A stretch of 64,000 bases of DNA. Origin: Deltaproteobacteria bacterium. GTDB lineage: Bacteria > Myxococcota > JADLHZ01. A program made the translations under genes and the position numbers. The stretch spans positions 1 through 64,000 of the forward strand of contig JADLHZ010000123.1 of assembly GCA_020848545.1 (NCBI GenBank). The letters are read 5' to 3'. The notes under the pieces were generated by a model. The model ran no database searches. It saw nothing but the letters and a program-made list of their open reading frames with translations, and was not told the origin of the DNA. Shown one piece after another: positions 42,726-50,905 of this stretch. Within the stretch, counting starts at the first letter, position 1. Each line of letters starts with the position of its first letter.

Positions 42726-43543
42726 GCGATCCCGGCGCGCGGGCCGATCATCTTGAACCCAGGCACCGGCGAGCGATCGATACGCACGAGCGACCGCTCC
42801 TCGATGAGCTGCCACGGCTCGTCAGTCATCACCTCGGACGCGATCAAGATCGCGCGGCGGCCGCTCGACCACGGCGTCTCGACGACGGCGCCGGTCTCTT
42901 CCGACACCCGCCGGCTGACCAGGGGATCGCCGGCGCTGCGCTCGAGCAAGTAAAGCGAGCGGCCGAAGCGGTGCGCGTAGCAAGTCTCGCCGTTCGACAT
43001 CAGGAAGTTCACCGAGCCGAACGCTTCGCCACGCGCCGTCATCTCATCGCACGCCTTGCGCAAGACATCGTCGAAGCGCGCATCGGGCACGTTCAGCTCG
43101 CACGCCGCGGCGTCGAGGCGGCTCAGCAAGAAGGCGAGCAAGATCTCGCTGTCTGTCTCGCCCTGGCGTTCGGCGAGGCGCGCTGGCGAGCACTGCCGCG
43201 CGAGCCAATCGACGTCGACGATGGTGCCGTTGTGGCAGAACACCCAGCTCCCGCGCACGAAGGGATGCGTATTCCGGTGCGAGAGCTCGCCGATCGTCCG
43301 CTTGCGCACGTGCGCGACCATCGACACGCCGCGCGAGCCGAGCGCCACCTCGTGAAAGCGCGAATCGGTGTCGGCGCACTCCGCGGCCTTCTCGACGTGC
43401 CAGCCGACGGAATGGGCGAAGACGGCGAGGCCCCAGCCGTGCGGATGCTCGCGCGAGAGCGCACAAAGGCTCTTCGGGGCCTCTCGGAGAATCATCCGAT
43501 ACTCGACGGCTTCGTTCGAAAAGATCCCGAGCAAGCGGCACAT
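42722..43543 (-). CDS. Class II glutamine amidotransferase (YafJ/EgtC-like)
   Basis: A 273-residue Ntn-type amidotransferase. MCRLLG at the N-terminus exposes Cys2 as nucleophile after Met removal, which fixes the start at ATG 43543. HGWGLAVF, HVRKRTIG and THPFVRGSWVFCHNGTI match the class II glutaminase pattern (Arg, Asn-Gly and Asp binding glutamine). There is no synthase domain, as in YafJ/EgtC-like proteins; in EgtC the reaction is hydrolysis of a gamma-glutamyl compound. The substrate here is unknown. TTACACT about 14 bases upstream is a -10 candidate. Confidence 0.9.
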   Translation of the reverse strand: MCRLLGIFSNEAVEYRMILREAPKSLCALSREHPHGWGLAVFAHSVGWHVEKAAECADTDSRFHEVALGSRGVSMVAHVRKRTIGELSHRNTHPFVRGSWVFCHNGTIVDVDWLARQCSPARLAERQGETDSEILLAFLLSRLDAAACELNVPDARFDDVLRKACDEMTARGEAFGSVNFLMSNGETCYAHRFGRSLYLLERSAGDPLVSRRVSEETGAVVETPWSSGRRAILIASEVMTDEPWQLIEERSLVRIDRSPVPGFKMIGPRAGIA

Positions 43544-43695
43544 GCGTGGTGAGCCGTAGTGTAACGTGCTGCGGCAAAAAAGGCAGAAAAACGTTGCCTC
43601 GTATCCACTTTTGTCGTGCTTAGTGGTGCTTAACGTCAACTTTCGTGGACGTCACGAGCCTCCCTGCCGAGAACGATGGTGGAGGCCAGGACCCC

Positions 43696-44463
43696 ATGAG
43701 CGAACCCATCGGAAAGTACAACCACTACTTCACTGCGACCCGCGGTTTTGACGGCAGCGTCACCGCCGAAATTTTCACCATCAAGGTGGACCCGAGCACG
43801 CAAGCGACGATCTTCGACAAGCGGACGAAGACCTACGAGAACGCGGCCGTGGCTGCCTACGACCTGACGTGCTGCGAAGGCATCCCGGTCACGGCCGATG
43901 CGCTCGACAAAGCTGCGCCGGTGCCCTACGGCCCGCCGCCGCTCGACGCCGGTCAACAGGCCGCGCTGAAGGCGATGGAGCCGCCGAAGACGAAGGCCGA
44001 GAAGAAGAAAGACGAGCCGAAGACGGCAGCGCCAAAGAAGGCCGGTACGGTCGTTCGCATGCCGCGCCAAGAGCACATCGAGAACGCGTCGAAGGTGTTC
44101 GCGCTGAAGAAGACCGACATCGGCCCGATGGCCGTGAAGACCGGCGAGCTGCAGACCGCGCTCGCGAGCCTGATCAAGAAGGGCGTCATCGCGGGCGACC
44201 TCGGCAAGACCGGCCCGGCCAAGAACGGCATCGACAAGGACTTCGGCGGCAAGACCATGCACGCCTACAACGCGGCCGTTGCCGCAGTGATGAAGAAGTA
44301 CCCGAACACGAAGTCGACCGAGCTCGTCGCGGCGATCATCAAGCTCGACCAAGAGCCCGTCGCGCAGGCGCCGGAAGTGAAGAAGGTCGAACCGAAGAAG
44401 ATCGACCCGAAGAAGCCGATCCCGGTGAAGCCCGTCATCCTCAAGAAGACCGGGACGCACTAG
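43696..44463 (+). CDS. Lys/Pro-rich hypothetical protein
   Basis: A 255-residue protein I do not recognise. Residues 1-70 form a compact, mixed alpha/beta region (NHYFTATRGFDGSVTAEIF). A Lys/Ala/Pro-rich linker (about 90-115) follows, then a helical region (about 120-210) and a basic tail of VKKVEPKKIDPKKPIPVK type. There is no signal peptide or membrane segment. The linker-and-tail composition suggests nucleic-acid or surface binding. ATG 43696 is chosen because GGAGG lies about 12 bases upstream. The 152-base gap before it holds nothing else I can identify. Confidence 0.6.
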   Translation: MSEPIGKYNHYFTATRGFDGSVTAEIFTIKVDPSTQATIFDKRTKTYENAAVAAYDLTCCEGIPVTADALDKAAPVPYGPPPLDAGQQAALKAMEPPKTKAEKKKDEPKTAAPKKAGTVVRMPRQEHIENASKVFALKKTDIGPMAVKTGELQTALASLIKKGVIAGDLGKTGPAKNGIDKDFGGKTMHAYNAAVAAVMKKYPNTKSTELVAAIIKLDQEPVAQAPEVKKVEPKKIDPKKPIPVKPVILKKTGTH

Positions 44464-44483
44464 CCCTCGTCGCTGCGCTCCGC

Positions 44484-44505
44484 CGGCATGCAGAATCGCA
44501 TGCCG
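44484..44505. terminator. Hairpin between convergent genes
   Basis: CGGCATGC (44484-44491) and GCATGCCG (44498-44505) form a perfect 8-bp stem with a 6-base loop between the stops of the Lys-rich gene and the citrate synthase gene. No T-run follows, but position and symmetry fit a shared transcription end. Confidence 0.5.
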
Positions 44506-44536
44506 ATCGGGCTCGTATTGTTCATGGCCGTCCGTT

Positions 44537-45607
44537 TCACGGACAGCCCGCTTCCGCCCCCACGTAAGTCGACGCCGGCCGAATCAAGCGCCCCGTCCGC
44601 CGCTGCTCTGCCACATGCGCGAGCCACCCAGCTGTCCGCCCGCACGCAAACATCGGTGAAAACGCCGCGCGATCGATCCCGACCGCGTCGAGCAAGACCG
44701 CCGTGTAGAACTCGACGTTCACGTCGAGCGAACGGTCCGGATACTTCGCCTTCAACGCCTTCCTCGCGACACCTTCGACGGCGCGCGCGAGCGTCAGCCG
44801 CGGCGAATCCTTGCCGAGCGCTTTGGTCGCCGCTTCGAGCACCGCCGCCCGCGGATCGCGCGTCTTGTAGACGCGGTGGCCCATGCCCATGATGCGGCGG
44901 CCGGCGGCGATCTCGCCGTCGATCCACGCCTCCGCCCGCTCCGGCGTACCGATGGCGTCGAGCATGTCGAGCACCGGCCCGGGCGCCCCGCCATGCAACG
45001 GGCCCTTCAGCGCGCCGATCGCCGCGACGACGGCCGACACCGCGTCGGAGCCGGTCGATGCCACGACGCGCGCGGCGAAAGTAGACGCGTTCATGCCGTG
45101 GTCGCAGACCGTGACGAGGTAGCGCTCGAGGCCTCGGGCCGCCAGAGGGTCGTGCGCGCCGGTCATCATTCGGTGCAGATCAGCGGCGTGCGCGAGCGAG
45201 GGATCCGGTGCCAGCACGGGCTCGCCGCGCGCGCGCCGATACCACTGCGCCGTTGCCACCGAGGTCGCCGCGAGCAGCTCGAACGCGGTCTCGAGCTCGG
45301 TGTCTGTCTCGGACAGCGTCGCCAGCGCCGCGCGCAACGCGTCCATGCCGTTCGCGGCCACGGGCGCGCTCAGCCGCCTCGCCACCCGCACCCGCGCCGC
45401 CGCGAGCCGCTCCTTCACCTGCGCCTCGGTCGTCGCAAGGCCGGCCGCCGTGAACAACCGCGCGGTCGCCGCCTCGAAGCTCGCGCTTTCGCCGAGCGCT
45501 TCGACGTCGGCGCCCGCGATGACGAGCACGCCTTCGTCGCCGCGCACGTCCGAGAGCGCCGTTTCTGCTGCGACCACACCTTCGAGGCCATTTGCTGTTG
45601 CTTTCAT
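44537..45607 (-). CDS. Citrate synthase, CitA-like
   Basis: A 356-residue enzyme condensing acetyl-CoA with oxaloacetate (or propionyl-CoA, as methylcitrate synthase). Active-site segments are CDHGMNASTFAARV, LKGPLHGG and MGMGHRVYKTRDPRA. The third catalytic position reads DVNVEFYTA with Glu in place of the usual Asp, a substitution also found in actinobacterial CitA-type enzymes as I recall them, so it need not mean loss of activity. CGRTAGWLAHVAEQ and a RPASxYVG tail are standard. ATG 45607 is 24 bases from the divergent HTH-citrate synthase gene. Confidence 0.9.
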   Translation of the reverse strand: MKATANGLEGVVAAETALSDVRGDEGVLVIAGADVEALGESASFEAATARLFTAAGLATTEAQVKERLAAARVRVARRLSAPVAANGMDALRAALATLSETDTELETAFELLAATSVATAQWYRRARGEPVLAPDPSLAHAADLHRMMTGAHDPLAARGLERYLVTVCDHGMNASTFAARVVASTGSDAVSAVVAAIGALKGPLHGGAPGPVLDMLDAIGTPERAEAWIDGEIAAGRRIMGMGHRVYKTRDPRAAVLEAATKALGKDSPRLTLARAVEGVARKALKAKYPDRSLDVNVEFYTAVLLDAVGIDRAAFSPMFACGRTAGWLAHVAEQRRTGRLIRPASTYVGAEAGCP

Positions 45608-45665
45608 GCGCTGAGTGTTAAACCTCGGCTTATGGTTGATCAACGTAGATTCGACAATCAACGTA
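45608..45665. promoter_or_regulatory. Divergent promoter and direct repeats between the two citrate synthase genes
   Basis: On the minus strand TTGATC, 17 bases and TAACAC point to the CitA-like gene, ending 7 bases before its ATG. On the plus strand TTGCTG, 18 bases and TGTTAA point to the HTH gene. ATCAACGTA occurs twice (45639-45647 and 45657-45665), 18 bases apart, overlapping the minus-strand -35. A DNA-binding HTH in the adjacent gene makes these plausible operator half-sites. Confidence 0.45.
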
Positions 45666-46882
45666 AGACCATCTCGGCCAAGGAAGCGGCGCGGCGTATG
45701 GGCGTGCAGGTGCGAACGCTCTACGCTTACGCCGCGCGCGGCCTCCTGCGCAGCCTGCCCCGCCAGCGCGGCCTCGCCCACGACTACCTCTTGGACGACG
45801 TCGAGCGGCTCATCGCGCGCAAGCGGGCGCACTCTGGGCACACCGTCGCAGCGGCCGGTGCGCTGCGCTGGGGCGAGCCGGTGCTCGAGACGGCGATCAG
45901 CGACATCGACACGCGCGGGCCGATCTACCGTGAGCATGCCGCGGTCGCCCTCGCCCGCGCCGGCGTCTCGTTCGAGCGGACGGCCGAGCTCTTGTGGACC
46001 GGCGTGCTTCCGCGCGCCGAGCCCGCCTGGCCGCGCGACGCCAGCTTGCTGCGCCGAGTCCCGCGCGCGAAGGCTCCAGGCACGCTGGCCGCGCTCACGC
46101 ATACCCTCGCCGCGCTCGGCAGCGACGACGACACGCGCCTCGGCGAGCCGGAAGCGGCGACGCTGGCGTTCACCCGCGCGCTCGTGCCGGTGCTCGCCGC
46201 GTCCGTCGGGGCGAACGCGGCGCGGGCGTTCGCCGGCTCCAACGTCGCGGCGATCCTGCTGCGCGCGCTCGGCGGCGATACCAGCGTAAAGGCCGAGCGT
46301 CTCTGTCACAGCGCGCTGGTGCTCACCGCCGATCACGAGCTCAACGCCTCGACCTTCGCCGCGCGCGTCGCAGCCTCTGCCGGCGCCGACATCTACGCAT
46401 GCCTCACCGCGGCCGCTGCCGTCGCGTCGGGGCCGGAGCACGTCGGCCACGCGCGCCGCGTCGAGGCGATGATCGACGAGATGCCCTCGCCGAAGGACGC
46501 GCGGCGCGTGCTGCTCGCGAGGATCGCCCGCGGCGAAGCGATCCCAGGCTTCGGCCATCGCATCTATACAAAGGGCGACCCGCGCGCGGCGCCGCTCTTC
46601 GAAGGGGCGAAGGCGCTCGCCCCAAAGAACCCGCGCGTGCAGAAGGTCTTCGCGGCGATCGCCGCGATGGAAGATCTCGGCCGCGAGCCGCCGACCGTCG
46701 ACCCCGCGCTCGTCGCCACCGGCGCGGCGCTCGGTCTACTGCCCGGCGCAAGCACCCTGCTCTTCGCGCTCGGCCGCACCGCCGGTTGGATCGCGCACGT
46801 GCTCGAGCAGCGCCGCGCAGGCTACCTGGTACGGCCGCGCGCGCGCTACGTGCCACTTGACCCGGGAACTTCACCGGAATAG
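45632..46882 (+). CDS. Citrate synthase-like protein with N-terminal DNA-binding HTH
   Basis: A 416-residue fusion. Residues 13-65 form a MerR/excisionase-type winged helix (ISAKEAARRMGVQVRTLYAY, then a LPRQRGLAHDYLLDDVERLI wing). Residues about 85-410 are a citrate synthase fold: ADHELNASTFAARV, SGPEHVGHARRV (GPLHGG altered), PGFGHRIYTKGDPRA, VDPALVATGAALG and FALGRTAGWIAHVLEQ. HTH-fused citrate synthases are a known but little-studied group. The altered substrate loop suggests a ligand-sensing regulator or a narrower enzyme. It is divergent from a canonical paralogue, which it may control. Confidence 0.88.
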   Translation: MVDQRRFDNQRKTISAKEAARRMGVQVRTLYAYAARGLLRSLPRQRGLAHDYLLDDVERLIARKRAHSGHTVAAAGALRWGEPVLETAISDIDTRGPIYREHAAVALARAGVSFERTAELLWTGVLPRAEPAWPRDASLLRRVPRAKAPGTLAALTHTLAALGSDDDTRLGEPEAATLAFTRALVPVLAASVGANAARAFAGSNVAAILLRALGGDTSVKAERLCHSALVLTADHELNASTFAARVAASAGADIYACLTAAAAVASGPEHVGHARRVEAMIDEMPSPKDARRVLLARIARGEAIPGFGHRIYTKGDPRAAPLFEGAKALAPKNPRVQKVFAAIAAMEDLGREPPTVDPALVATGAALGLLPGASTLLFALGRTAGWIAHVLEQRRAGYLVRPRARYVPLDPGTSPE

Positions 46883-46913
46883 ACGCGTCGCGCCGTTGGT
46901 TCCGACCCCGTTC

Positions 46914-46927
46914 GGAGCAGCGGCTCC
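46914..46927. repeat. Small inverted repeat before skp
   Basis: GGAGC (46914-46918) and GCTCC (46923-46927) form a 5-bp stem just upstream of the skp Shine-Dalgarno AAAGGAGAT. It could shape the leader or end the upstream transcript. The evidence is weak. Confidence 0.25.
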
Positions 46928-46942
46928 GACCAAAGGAGATCC

Positions 46943-47479
46943 ATGAGGTACTTGGCTTTATCGGCGTTCGCGCTCTCTCTCGTTTCCGGTACCTTCGTGG
47001 CCGCGGCCCAGGCCGACACGCCCGCCTTCAAGATCGGCTACGTCGACATGCAGTCGGCGCTGAACCTGATCGAAGAGGGCAAGAAGGAAAAGAACAAGCT
47101 GAAGAAGGACTTCGACGTCAAGCAGAAGCGGCTCGACGACATGCAACAAGAGCTGAAGAAGTCGAAAGAAGACTACGACAAGCAGTCGGCCATGCTCAAA
47201 GACGACGTGCGCATGAAGAAGCAGACCGAGCTGCAAGAGAAGTTCATGAAGCTGCAGCAAGAGTACGTCGCCATGCAGAAGGATCTCAGCGAGCGCGAGC
47301 AGGCCGTCACGCGCGAGATCTTCGGCAAGATGAAGGGCATCATCGAGAAGATCGGCGATCGCGACAACTACACGCTGATCCTCGAGCGGAATGAAGGCAA
47401 CGTCCTCTACTTCAAGAAGCACATGGACATCACCGACGAGGTGGTCCGCATCTACAACTCGCAATTCAAGGTCAACTGA
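46943..47479 (+). CDS. skp: Periplasmic chaperone Skp/OmpH
   Basis: A 178-residue secreted protein with signal MRYLALSAFALSLVSGTFVAAAQA and cleavage near residue 24. The mature part begins FKIGYVDMQSALN, the usual first strand, followed by a Lys/Glu/Gln-rich coiled coil (about 45-130) and a closing strand YTLILERNEGNVLYF. This is the trimeric jellyfish-type chaperone that holds unfolded outer-membrane proteins. Good Shine-Dalgarno (AAAGGAGA). It heads the lpx cluster, as in many Proteobacteria, although bamA, the usual upstream gene, is replaced here by the HTH-citrate synthase. Confidence 0.93.
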   Translation: MRYLALSAFALSLVSGTFVAAAQADTPAFKIGYVDMQSALNLIEEGKKEKNKLKKDFDVKQKRLDDMQQELKKSKEDYDKQSAMLKDDVRMKKQTELQEKFMKLQQEYVAMQKDLSEREQAVTREIFGKMKGIIEKIGDRDNYTLILERNEGNVLYFKKHMDITDEVVRIYNSQFKVN

Positions 47480-47484
47480 CCTCC

Positions 47485-48519
47485 GTGGCCACGCTCGGCG
47501 AGCTCGCAAAACTCGTCGGCGGCGAGCTGCGCGGCGATCCCAACATCGCGATCGAAGCCCTGATGCCCCTGGAATATGCGGGCGCCGGGCACGTGTCGTT
47601 CTTCGCCAACCCGAAGTACGAAGCGGCGGCGAAGGCCACGCAAGCGAGCGCCCTCATCGCGAAGGCACCGCTCGAGGGCGGTCCGCAGCAGCTCATCGTC
47701 CACCCCGATCCCTACTTGGCCGCGGCGAAGGTGGCGCGCTTCTTCCATCCGCCGGACCTGCGTCCGCCCGGCCGGCACCCGAGCGCGGTCGTCGACGCGG
47801 GCGCCACAGTGTCACAAAAAGCTTACATCGGTCCGCTCGCGGTGGTGGAAGCCGGCGCGACCATCGAAGACGGCGCGCAGCTCCACGCGCAGTGCTACGT
47901 GGGCGAAGGCGCGTCGGTCGGCGCCGCCACGATCTTGTACGCCGGCGTGAAGCTGATGAAGGGCACGCAAGTCGGCGCCCGCTGCATCTTGAACGCGGGG
48001 GTCGTCATCGGCTCCGAGGGCTTCGGCTTCGCCGAGGACAAGGCGGCCGAGCCTGGCAAGGTCAGGGTGAAGGTGCCGCAGCTCGGCATCGTCGTCATCG
48101 GCGACGACGTCGAGATCGGCGCCAACAGCACGATCGATCGGGCGACCTTCGGCGTCACCCACATCGGCAACGGCACGAAGATCGACAACCTGGTGCAGAT
48201 TGGCCACAACGTTCGCACCGGCGAAGACTGCGTGCTGGTCGGCCAAGTCGGCGTCGCCGGCTCCGCGAAGCTCGGACGGCGCGTGATCTTGGGCGGCCAG
48301 TGCGGCATCGGCGGCCACATCACGATCGGCGACGACGTCATGGTGCAGGCGCAGAGCGGCGTGAACAAATCGGTGCCCGCCGGCAAGCAGATCGGCGGCA
48401 CTCCGGCGCTCGATCACCGTGAATACATCCGCCAACAAATGGCCCTGCGCTCACTCGACGAGATACGCAAAAAGGTCTACGGCATCAGGCCCGCGGGCAG
48501 CCGCGACTCGGAGAAATAG
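47485..48519 (+). CDS. lpxD: UDP-3-O-acylglucosamine N-acyltransferase
   Basis: A 344-residue lipid A biosynthesis enzyme adding the N-linked acyl chain to UDP-3-O-acyl-GlcN. The N-terminal uridine-binding domain (1-95) has ISFFANPKY-like HVSFFANPKYEAA. The hexapeptide beta-helix (about 100-300) carries the catalytic His in NLVQIGHNV (about 239). C-terminal helices close the trimer. GTG 47485 lies 6 bases after the skp stop. fabZ, normally between lpxD and lpxA, is missing from this cluster. Confidence 0.95.
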   Translation: MATLGELAKLVGGELRGDPNIAIEALMPLEYAGAGHVSFFANPKYEAAAKATQASALIAKAPLEGGPQQLIVHPDPYLAAAKVARFFHPPDLRPPGRHPSAVVDAGATVSQKAYIGPLAVVEAGATIEDGAQLHAQCYVGEGASVGAATILYAGVKLMKGTQVGARCILNAGVVIGSEGFGFAEDKAAEPGKVRVKVPQLGIVVIGDDVEIGANSTIDRATFGVTHIGNGTKIDNLVQIGHNVRTGEDCVLVGQVGVAGSAKLGRRVILGGQCGIGGHITIGDDVMVQAQSGVNKSVPAGKQIGGTPALDHREYIRQQMALRSLDEIRKKVYGIRPAGSRDSEK

Positions 48520-48523
48520 AGAG

Positions 48524-49327
48524 ATGGCGAACGACATTCATCCGACCGCGATCGTCGAAAAGGGCGCCGAGCTCGACGGCGTCAAGGTCGGTCCTTACTG
48601 CGTCGTCAAGGCCGGCGTGCACATCGGCAAGGGCAGCATCCTGCACGGGCAGTGCTGGGTCGAAGGCGACACCGTGCTCGGCGAGAACAACCAGATCTTC
48701 CCGTTCGCCGCGATCGGCACGCCGCCGCAGGACATCAAGTACAACGGCGAGCCCACGCGCCTGCGCATCGGCAGCCACAACTTCTTCCGCGAAGCGAGCA
48801 CCGTTCACCGCGGCACGGCGCAGGGCAACAGCGAAACGAAGGTCGGCTCGCACTGCCTGGTCATGGCCAACGCGCACATCGCGCACGACTGCGTCGTCGG
48901 CGATCACGTGATCATGGCGAACGGCTCGGCGCTCGCCGGCCACGTCCAGGTCGCGAGCTACGTGACGATGGGCGGCATGTGCGGCGTACACCAGTTCGCG
49001 AGGGTCGGCGCCCGGGCGTTTCTCTCGGCCGGCACGCTCATCTCGCTCGACGTGCCGCCGTTCACCATCGCCGACGGCCGCCGCGCCGGGCTCGTCGGCA
49101 TCAACGTCATCGGGCTGAAGCGCGCCGGGTTCTCGCAAGAGCGCATCGTGGCGCTGCGGCGCATGTACAAAGAGTTCTACACGCCCGGCCGCCAGCGCGC
49201 CGAAGCCATCGCCACCGCCGAAGCGATCGGCGGCGAAGACGTGAAGCTCTTCTTGGACTTCGTCAAATCGTCGACGCGCGGCATCGTACATCCACGCCGC
49301 GACATCGACGGCGACAACAACGACTAG
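48524..49327 (+). CDS. lpxA: UDP-N-acetylglucosamine acyltransferase
   Basis: A 267-residue first enzyme of lipid A synthesis, transferring an acyl chain to the 3-OH of UDP-GlcNAc. It starts MANDIHPTAIVEKGAELDG and runs through hexapeptide coils. The catalytic His is in ANAHIAHDC, and the acyl-ruler and substrate region includes IGTPPQDIKYNGEPT and MGGMCGVHQFARVG. C-terminal helices follow (ERIVALRRMYKEFYTPG). ATG 48524 has GAGAG directly upstream and lies 4 bases after lpxD. Confidence 0.96.
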   Translation: MANDIHPTAIVEKGAELDGVKVGPYCVVKAGVHIGKGSILHGQCWVEGDTVLGENNQIFPFAAIGTPPQDIKYNGEPTRLRIGSHNFFREASTVHRGTAQGNSETKVGSHCLVMANAHIAHDCVVGDHVIMANGSALAGHVQVASYVTMGGMCGVHQFARVGARAFLSAGTLISLDVPPFTIADGRRAGLVGINVIGLKRAGFSQERIVALRRMYKEFYTPGRQRAEAIATAEAIGGEDVKLFLDFVKSSTRGIVHPRRDIDGDNND

Positions 49328-50131
49328 GTGAGAACCCACCTGTCTTTGATCGCCGGCAACGGCGACTTTCCCCGCATGTTCGTCGAGTCCGCGCGCGCGC
49401 AAGGCGTGGAGGTCAGCGCCGTCGGCTTCAAAGGCGAGACGCTGCCCGTCATCGAGGGCCTCGTCGCGAAGATGAAGTGGATCGAGATCGGCCAACTACA
49501 GCCGCTCGTCGACGCGTTGCTCTCGTACCCCTCGCGTGAGGTGGCGATGGCCGGCGGCATCAGGAAGGTGCGCTTCTTCATGCCGATGCGGCCCGACGCG
49601 CGCGCGCTGAAGGTGGCAAAAAGCCTGTGGGCGAAGAAAGACGACGGCATCCTGCGCGCAGTCGCTCGCGAGCTCGAGAGCGACGGGCTCACCGTCGTCG
49701 CCTCGACGATCTACCTGGAGAAAGCGATGGCGACCCAAGGCGTGCTGACGAAGCGCACGCCGAGCGATCGCGAGCGCGCGGATCTCGAGTGCGGCCTGCA
49801 GCTTGCGCGCGAGATCGGCGCGGCAGACATCGGCCAAACCGTGGTCGTCAAGGACGGCGTGCCGGTGGCGATCGAGGCGATCGAAGGCACGGACGCGTGC
49901 ATCGAGCGCGGCGGCAAGTGGGCGAAGGGCGAAGCGGTCGTCGTCAAGATGCTGAAGCCGGGCCAAGACGTACGCTTCGATCTGCCGGCGATCGGGCCGA
50001 AGACGATGAAGGTGATGAAGAGCGCGGGCGCGCGCGTGCTCGGCGTCGAGGCGGGGCACGTGTTGATGATCGAAAGAGACGAGACGTTGCGGCTGGCGGA
50101 TAAATACGGTTTGACGGTGGTGGGACTGTAA
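49328..50131 (+). CDS. lpxI: UDP-2,3-diacylglucosamine diphosphatase LpxI
   Basis: A 267-residue LpxI (DUF1009) protein, the alternative to LpxH that hydrolyses UDP-2,3-diacylglucosamine to lipid X in many non-gamma Proteobacteria. The N-terminal domain starts LSLIAGNGDFPRMFV. The C-terminal catalytic part has GQTVVVKDGVPVAIEAIEGTD and DVRFDLPAIGPKT, with the Asp/Glu pair used for metal binding. The GTG start directly follows the lpxA stop. Lipid A assembly would still need lpxB and lpxK, which are not in the window. Confidence 0.94.
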   Translation: MRTHLSLIAGNGDFPRMFVESARAQGVEVSAVGFKGETLPVIEGLVAKMKWIEIGQLQPLVDALLSYPSREVAMAGGIRKVRFFMPMRPDARALKVAKSLWAKKDDGILRAVARELESDGLTVVASTIYLEKAMATQGVLTKRTPSDRERADLECGLQLAREIGAADIGQTVVVKDGVPVAIEAIEGTDACIERGGKWAKGEAVVVKMLKPGQDVRFDLPAIGPKTMKVMKSAGARVLGVEAGHVLMIERDETLRLADKYGLTVVGL

Positions 50132-50133
50132 AG

Positions 50134-50173
50134 ACCGGCGACGGCGACGGCGACGTCAACGGCGACGGCAACG
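50134..50173. repeat. Imperfect GGCGAC hexamer repeats before pdxJ
   Basis: The 52-base gap holds several GGCGAC or near copies (GGCGACGGCGACGGCGAC, then a looser pair). This is a simple repeat, perhaps length-variable, ending 10 bases before pdxJ. GAGGGTGAGAG then provides the ribosome-binding site. Confidence 0.6.
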
Positions 50174-50183
50174 AGGGTGAGAG

Positions 50184-50897
50184 ATGAGACTGGGCGTCAA
50201 CATCGATCATGTCGCCACGCTGCGCGAGGTACGCAAGGCGGCATATCCGGATCCGGTGCAGGCCGCTTTCTTGGCCGAAGAGGCCGGCGCCGATCAGATC
50301 ACCGTGCACCTGCGCGAAGACCGCCGGCACATCCAGGAGCGCGATCTCGAGTTGCTGCGGCAAACGGTCCGCACGAAGCTGAACCTCGAGATGGCGGCGA
50401 CGCAAGAGATGCTGAACGTCGCGCTCGAAGTGAAGCCGGACACCGTCACGCTGGTGCCCGAGCGCCGGGAAGAGCTGACGACCGAGGGCGGGCTCGACGT
50501 CGTTCAACGTAAAGAATCGATTACATCGATCGTCCGCTTGCTGCACGACGCGGACATCACGGTGATGCTCTTCATCGACCCTGACCTCGACCAGGTACGG
50601 GCCGCCCACAAGGCCGACGCGAGCGGCATCGAGCTGCACACCGGCAAGTACGCCGAAGCGCACTCCGGGGCGCAACAGGCCCGAGAAATCGAGCGCTTGG
50701 CCGAGTCGATCCAGCTCGCCAAGAAGCTCGGCCTCGGCATCGCGGCGGGACACGGCTTACATTATCAGAACGTGGCCCCCCTCCTCCGCTTCCCTGAGCT
50801 CGAGGAGCTCAACATCGGCCACGCGATCGTCGCCCGCGCGGTCATGACCGGCATGAAAGACGCCGTGCGCGACATGGTGCGGGCGCTCGAACGGTAG
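50184..50897 (+). CDS. pdxJ: Pyridoxine 5'-phosphate synthase
   Basis: A 237-residue TIM-barrel enzyme closing the pyridine ring from 1-deoxyxylulose-5-phosphate and aminoacetone-phosphate. The start [17 protein letters not shown] and motifs [30 protein letters not shown] and IELHTGKYA are characteristic; the catalytic His/Glu set is present. It ends before the NAD(P)HX repair gene, a neighbour pair common in bacteria. Length matches the family. Confidence 0.97.
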   Translation: MRLGVNIDHVATLREVRKAAYPDPVQAAFLAEEAGADQITVHLREDRRHIQERDLELLRQTVRTKLNLEMAATQEMLNVALEVKPDTVTLVPERREELTTEGGLDVVQRKESITSIVRLLHDADITVMLFIDPDLDQVRAAHKADASGIELHTGKYAEAHSGAQQAREIERLAESIQLAKKLGLGIAAGHGLHYQNVAPLLRFPELEELNIGHAIVARAVMTGMKDAVRDMVRALER

Positions 50898-50905
50898 GAG
50901 ACCGT

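Noticed and set aside
44537-45607. Citrate synthase inactivated by Asp-to-Glu change (NVEFYTA)
   Set aside because: CitA-type enzymes carry the same Glu as I recall them and the other active-site His residues are present, so loss of activity is not supported.
50134-50173. Possible CRISPR or tandem gene array from GGCGAC repeats
   Set aside because: The units are six bases, imperfect and without spacers. It is a simple sequence repeat before pdxJ.
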